12,254 nucleotides of DNA from Pilaira anomala (Eukaryota > Mucoromycota > Mucoromycetes > Mucorales > Mucoraceae), in the NCBI GenBank assembly GCA_025716855.1, contig JAIXMQ010000208.1:1-12254 (forward strand), in the 5' to 3' direction. Positions 8,973-12,254 of the stretch are shown piece after piece; position 1 is the first letter of the stretch, and the number at the start of each line of letters is the position of its first letter. The notes beneath the pieces were generated by a model that did no database searches, was not told the origin of the DNA, and saw only the letters and a program-made list of their open reading frames with translations. A program made the translations under genes and the position numbers.

Positions 8973-10716
8973 ATGAAAAAAAAATGCATGTCGTTTTCTG
9001 ATACCAAGTTTCCTTTTTTTATTTCGTTTCTTTCTTATTGCACCAATTACAAAAAAAAAAGAGATCAATCTGTTCAACTTTCATTGGATTATGTTTCCCT
9101 CACACTATTGAATTTGAAACAAGAGGTACAGAAGAATATTGTTACTTCATGCTTTATGAAATGTATCAAGGGTGGGTCCAAAATAAAATACATTATTGCT
9201 TTATTAAAACTATACAACTCAAACATTCTTTTAAATAATGCTGCTAGACGTTATTCTGTAAAAGTAATTGCAAAAAAAGAAATGGTGTTGAAAGCCCTTA
9301 ACGACTATAGACCAGTTTATTCTGGGGATATGCAAGATCAACAACAACCTTTAATGATTTGTGTAACTGGACCTATGGAACAAGTAAGATTGGATTTTGA
9401 CTACCATGGTTTTGCTGTTAGTGAGAAGTTTCATATCGAACCACTTAATTTATCAGTAATTCCATGTAATCCATACATAGCTGAAACTTTGAAGGATTTA
9501 GCACACCCACAAACTGCCCCTCAGCAATTTACTGGTAATGGATATGCTTTATTCGATTATGTTGTTATTCTTGACATGAATCATACTGGGCCTGTGTCTC
9601 ATCCAGAACGTGCAAGAGAACGAGAAAACGAGGAAATGCGAGATGATATTGATGAAAATGGTAAGTTACAGATAGAGTGTGGGATTTGTTAAACAAAAAA
9701 AAAAGACATCAGGTTCCATATTAATATTTTGTATAATTTAATATTTAGGTAACAATGATGGTAATCCACATGTAGAAATTAATTTGCCTGGTGACGATGA
9801 ATTAATTGGTGACCCTGTTACTACAATTAATAATGATACCACTAGCATACCAGTTCGACAGAATGATGAAGATCCCGAAGATTTTATAAATGACTTGTTT
9901 AATGCCACAGTAAATACAAGAGATGTTGATGAATTTGAAGGAACAACAGCATATTCTAATGAAGCATTAAGTAATAATAGCATTAGAGAACAAACAGCTA
10001 ATGTCAATCCTTACGATGATCTTGATCCTGATGTTAATATTAATATTCGTCGTCATCGTATTATTACTCAAGATGAAGATGAAGATGATAACATGGATAA
10101 TTTATTTCCTGATGAAGACAATGATACAAACCCAATGTTTTCTAACGAACTTCATCAAAATAATGAAAACAATTCAACTTTTTTTGAAAAGTTTGGATCC
10201 TTATCACCAGTAATGGAACCAATGATTGATACCTGTCGTACTACAGACTCGTTTATGACACCAGATTTAAATGATTTTAATCCACCACCTTCAAGATCAC
10301 CTTCTGTTACTTTCATTAGAGAGGAATTCCCACCATCCTCCTCTGCACAATTGAATGATGGTGTAGCAGGTGGATCAAACTCGCCCTTTTCTTTAAAAAG
10401 AAATGCTAGCTTTATGGATCTTGATATCAGTGATGAGGAAAGAAATGAGCCTGTGAAACTGGCAAGTTATATATTTATTACACAAGTTTTATATAATTGA
10501 TATTTTATCCTTTTTTTAAAAAATATATATATATATATATAGGTTATAAACAAGAATACCAAAGATATATTTGTTGGTGGTAGTAAAAGACATGGGAGCT
10601 CCAAAAAAACTAAACCAAACAAGAGTAATCAAAAAAGAATGGATCAATTTATTCTTAGATTTGATAATTCCAACGGTAAAAACAATAAAGGAAAAGGAAA
10701 AGAAAAGGAGAAATAA
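8973..10716 (+). CDS. Spliced gene for an unrecognised protein with an acidic tail and PIP-box-like C-terminus
   Basis: I do not recognise the family. The simplest model joins 8973-9660, 9749-10485 and 10543-10716, giving 532 residues. Residues about 90-210 look folded, for example QQPLMICVTGPMEQVRLDFD and GYALFDYVVILDMN. From about 215 the chain is disordered and rich in D, E and N, with an acidic run near 337-355. Ser-Pro sites include SLSP, RSPS and SNSPF. The last exon is basic (SKRHGSSKKTKPNK) and holds QKRMDQFI (residues 505-512), close to the PCNA-binding consensus Q-x-x-M/L/I-x-x-F-F/Y except for the final I. A nuclear DNA-associated role is inference only. The 5' end is uncertain: the 8973 ATG abuts an LTR target duplication. 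An alternative reads another frame over about 9062-9171 and splices 9172-9247 out in phase. Two AATAAA signals follow. Confidence 0.72.
9661..9748 (+). other. Intron 1 of the 8973-10716 gene (88 nt)
   Basis: The donor is the consensus GTAAGT at 9661 and the acceptor is TTTAG ending at 9748, after an AT-rich tract. Removal joins GAAAATG with GTAACAATG, keeps the frame through a split Gly codon, and restores the acidic reading frame that runs to 10485. Without splicing the frame closes within a dozen codons (TAA at 9690-9692). Confidence 0.88.
10486..10542 (+). other. Intron 2 of the 8973-10716 gene (about 57 nt; donor uncertain)
   Basis: An intron is required because the exon 2 frame stops at 10498-10500, while the same frame resumes at 10543 with a basic C-terminus. 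The acceptor is the TATATATAG ending at 10542. Donors that keep the frame are GTTTTA at 10486 (57-nt intron), or GTGAAA at 10453 (90-nt intron). GTTATA at 10466 works only with a later AG ending at 10564. None is a strong consensus, so the exact junction cannot be fixed from sequence. Confidence 0.65.
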
Positions 10717-10717
10717 A
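10712..10717 (+). terminator. Poly-A signal overlapping the stop codon
   Basis: AATAAA overlaps the TAA stop of the last exon. A second AATAAA lies at 10764-10769, a more usual place for a short 3' UTR. In AT-rich DNA such hexamers arise often by chance. Confidence 0.4.
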
Positions 10718-10786
10718 ACGAATATAAAAGCCATGGTGTTGAGGATGCTTATAGACACAGTTAAATAAATACGTGATCATTGTAGT

Positions 10787-10821
10787 TATTATATATATAT
10801 TATTTTATTATTATTATTATT
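10787..10821. repeat. Mixed TA and TTA microsatellite
   Basis: A run of TA units passes into ATT trinucleotide repeats just downstream of the gene. Otherwise 10718-10922 shows no gene or recognisable site. Confidence 0.85.
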
Positions 10822-10927
10822 AAAGCAAGATCATGGTTTAATGCTGGCATAGGCAAACCACATTACTTTCTCATAGGTCAATAACATAACAGGTTGTCAT
10901 ATATGGAAAGTGACAGTAACAAGAGTT

Positions 10928-11290
10928 TGTTTAACCTTGCATGAATTTCCGATCAAAGTAACTCGCCAATAGATACGCGTAATTATAACTGAGAAGAATC
11001 TAGAATGTAACACAGGAAGAAGACATTATATCATATCAAATTATTATCATAGCAAAATTATATCATAGCAAATTACATCACATCTTTATTATCATCATTA
11101 TAACTTATAACCAATAATCATCATGCACATACTTACCTTTACCATATTTATATACATCTTCTATGATATCAATTGATATCACTTTCTGTATGTTTCCGCT
11201 AAAGAAAACATATAAATATGACCATCATTTAGATAGTTTTCCCCTTGTCTGATTTTATATCTTTCTTTCTAAATAAAACCTATCGTAACA
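10928..11290 (+). mobile_element. Second solo LTR (363 bp) with target duplication GAGTT
   Basis: The sequence begins TGTTTAACC and ends ATCGTAACA, giving TGTT...AACA termini. The flanks GAGTT at 10923-10927 and GAGTT at 11291-11295 are identical 5-bp target duplications. A TATA box (TATAAATA, 11211-11218) and a poly-A signal (AATAAA, 11272-11277) near the 3' end indicate plus orientation. It does not resemble the solo LTR at 8535 or the 792-bp LTR beyond the common ends, so it represents a third LTR family in 12 kb. No internal coding sequence remains. Confidence 0.82.
11029..11075. repeat. Three tandem copies of a 16-bp unit inside the second solo LTR
   Basis: The units TATCATATCAAATTA, TATCATAGCAAAATTA and TATCATAGCAAATTA lie head to tail at 11029, 11045 and 11061. 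They sit in the U3-like part, upstream of the LTR TATA box, where direct repeats often carry promoter elements. That role is inference. Confidence 0.75.
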
Positions 11291-11525
11291 GAGTTTTAAC
11301 AATACTTTCTTCGTATCTTTTATTTCCTTTAAGCTTTACCTTTTATTTCTCTTTCCCATCCAAAACACATGGTTAAAGGAATGTATATACCATCATCTAA
11401 TGTTTAAATGACATATAGCTTGAAAAAATGAAGAAGTGCTAAATACCACTTTTATATATATATATACATTTATATATTACTATTTTAAATTACAATAAAA
11501 AATGAATCAGTTCAAATTACCATGT

Positions 11526-11606
11526 AAGCCTTAATCCATTAGCCTTTACGAGGCAGCCTTTAGCCTTTAGCCTTTATCATTTAGCCCTTATCCTTTAGCC
11601 CCTAAT
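11526..11606. repeat. Degenerate AGCCTTT heptamer repeat tract
   Basis: Three perfect consecutive AGCCTTT units lie near 11555-11575. Variants lie on both sides (AGCCTTA, AGCCCTTAT, CCTTTAGCCCCTAATC). The tract looks related to, but is not, the CCCTAA telomere repeat. The sequence between 11296 and 11525 shows nothing I can name. Confidence 0.7.
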
Positions 11607-11705
11607 CTTGACCGTTTTAACTTAATAGATGTACAAAATTTCATAATAAGTTCAACCACATGTTAGTGAGAATACAAATAATAAAAAAATATATATATTT
11701 ATATG

Positions 11706-11820
11706 AAAAAAAAAAGATAGTTGCAAAAAAAAAAGATACAAAAAAAAAAAAAAAAAAAAGGACGTGGTAATAAAAAAAAAGGAAATGGTAACAAAAAAAA
11801 AAAAAAAAAAAAAAAAAAGA
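11706..11820. repeat. Interrupted poly-A array
   Basis: Runs of about 9 to 25 A are separated by short G-containing spacers (GATAGTTGC, GATAC, GGACGTGGTAAT, GGAAATGGTAAC). The last two spacers are alike (GGnnnTGGTAA), which suggests duplication of a spacer-plus-A unit. No coding capacity is seen. Confidence 0.75.
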
Positions 11821-11980
11821 TAATAAAATCGTCGTGACGAAAATGTTTATGTGACTGTAGCCAATTATCTCAATTTCCATGTTGGCATGAAATGTCTTTT
11901 ACCTAGTCTGAGTCTTTACTCGGGGATTGTTTTAAAAATTAGCGAGATCATATACACTAATAGTTTTTTGGGAATCTTTA

Positions 11981-12176
11981 TTTGGACTGATTTTTTTTGC
12001 TATTTGGACTGATTTTTTCTCTGAGCTTTAAATATTTATTCTCTGGACTGATTTTTGTTTTTTTACTACTTTTTACTATTTGGACTGATTTTTTTTTGTG
12101 GGCAATAATTTTTTTTTTTACTATTTGGACTGATTTTTCGTAGGTCTTGGGTTTTTATTTTGGGGACTGAATTTTT
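11981..12176 (+). repeat. Six-copy degenerate minisatellite with core GGACTGA followed by T runs
   Basis: The core GGACTGA begins at 11984, 12006, 12045, 12083, 12127 and 12164, nearly always as TTTGGACTGATTTTT. The spacing is 22, 39, 38, 44 and 37 bases, so a unit of about 38 bp with one shortened spacer fits. The sequence between cores is T-rich and variable. I see no ORF, splice sites or gene association here; the window ends at 12254 without another feature. Confidence 0.75.
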
Positions 12177-12254
12177 ATTATTTTTTTAAGAAGTTAATTA
12201 TCTTCGTCTACTTTGATATGAGACTTGTTGTAAATGATGTTGGCAGTGATCATC

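Noticed and set aside
8973..10716. Assignment as a Rad9/Rad1/Hus1-type checkpoint clamp subunit
   Set aside because: The alternative 5' frame has a faint Rad9-like spacing and the acidic tail is similar in kind, but the second clamp-domain motifs are missing and the folded part does not align convincingly.
10516..10758. Minus-strand open frame of 80 codons opposite the last exon
   Set aside because: It is the shadow of the Lys-rich C-terminal exon and the TA-rich intron.
11641..11880. Minus-strand open frame of 79 codons, almost all Phe/Ser/Tyr
   Set aside because: It is a translation of the poly-A array; no gene-like composition.
11880..12245. TGTTGGCA at 11880 and 12238 as possible starts of a Ty1/copia-type LTR
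   Set aside because: No matching CCAACA end or target duplication within the window; an 8-bp match alone is weak.

Overview
The window is AT-rich eukaryotic DNA with short introns (about 57-90 nt), long homopolymer tracts and a high load of LTR retroelements. The style of the Ty3/gypsy Gag and Pol proteins resembles elements I recall from arbuscular mycorrhizal fungi (Glomeromycotina, Rhizophagus-like). That placement rests on base composition and protein style from memory, not on a marker gene.

Layout. Positions 1-5434 hold the 5' part of a Ty3/gypsy LTR retrotransposon on the minus strand. In sense order it has a 792-bp 5' LTR (5434-4643), a tRNA primer-binding site (4640-4631), a leader with an A/T homopolymer hairpin, gag (4526-3174) and pol (protease, a dUTPase-like segment, reverse transcriptase, RNase H; ending at 97). 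Gag and pol are in different frames, and pol has no ATG near its start. The junction carries a textbook -1 ribosomal frameshift signal: the heptamer A AAA AAC directly before the gag stop, a 7-nt spacer, then a perfect 8-bp stem. Integrase and the 3' LTR are not visible; pol stops right after RNase H, 96 bases from the window edge.

Positions 5435-8534 are about 3.1 kb of AT-rich DNA in which I see no supportable gene. Positions 8535-8967 are an intact solo LTR with 6-bp inverted termini and a perfect 5-bp target duplication (CAAAC). It lies in the same orientation as the gene that follows, and the first ATG of that gene's long ORF comes immediately after the duplication.

Positions 8973-10716 hold a spliced protein-coding gene of unknown family: a folded N-terminal part, a long acidic Ser/Pro-containing tail, and a basic C-terminus with a PCNA-interacting (PIP)-box-like motif. 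Its two 3' introns are visible; its 5' structure is ambiguous.

Positions 10928-11290 are a second, different solo LTR, with 5-bp target duplication GAGTT. The remainder to 12254 holds several simple and degenerate tandem repeats, including six copies of a GGACTGA-T(n) motif, and no gene I can support.
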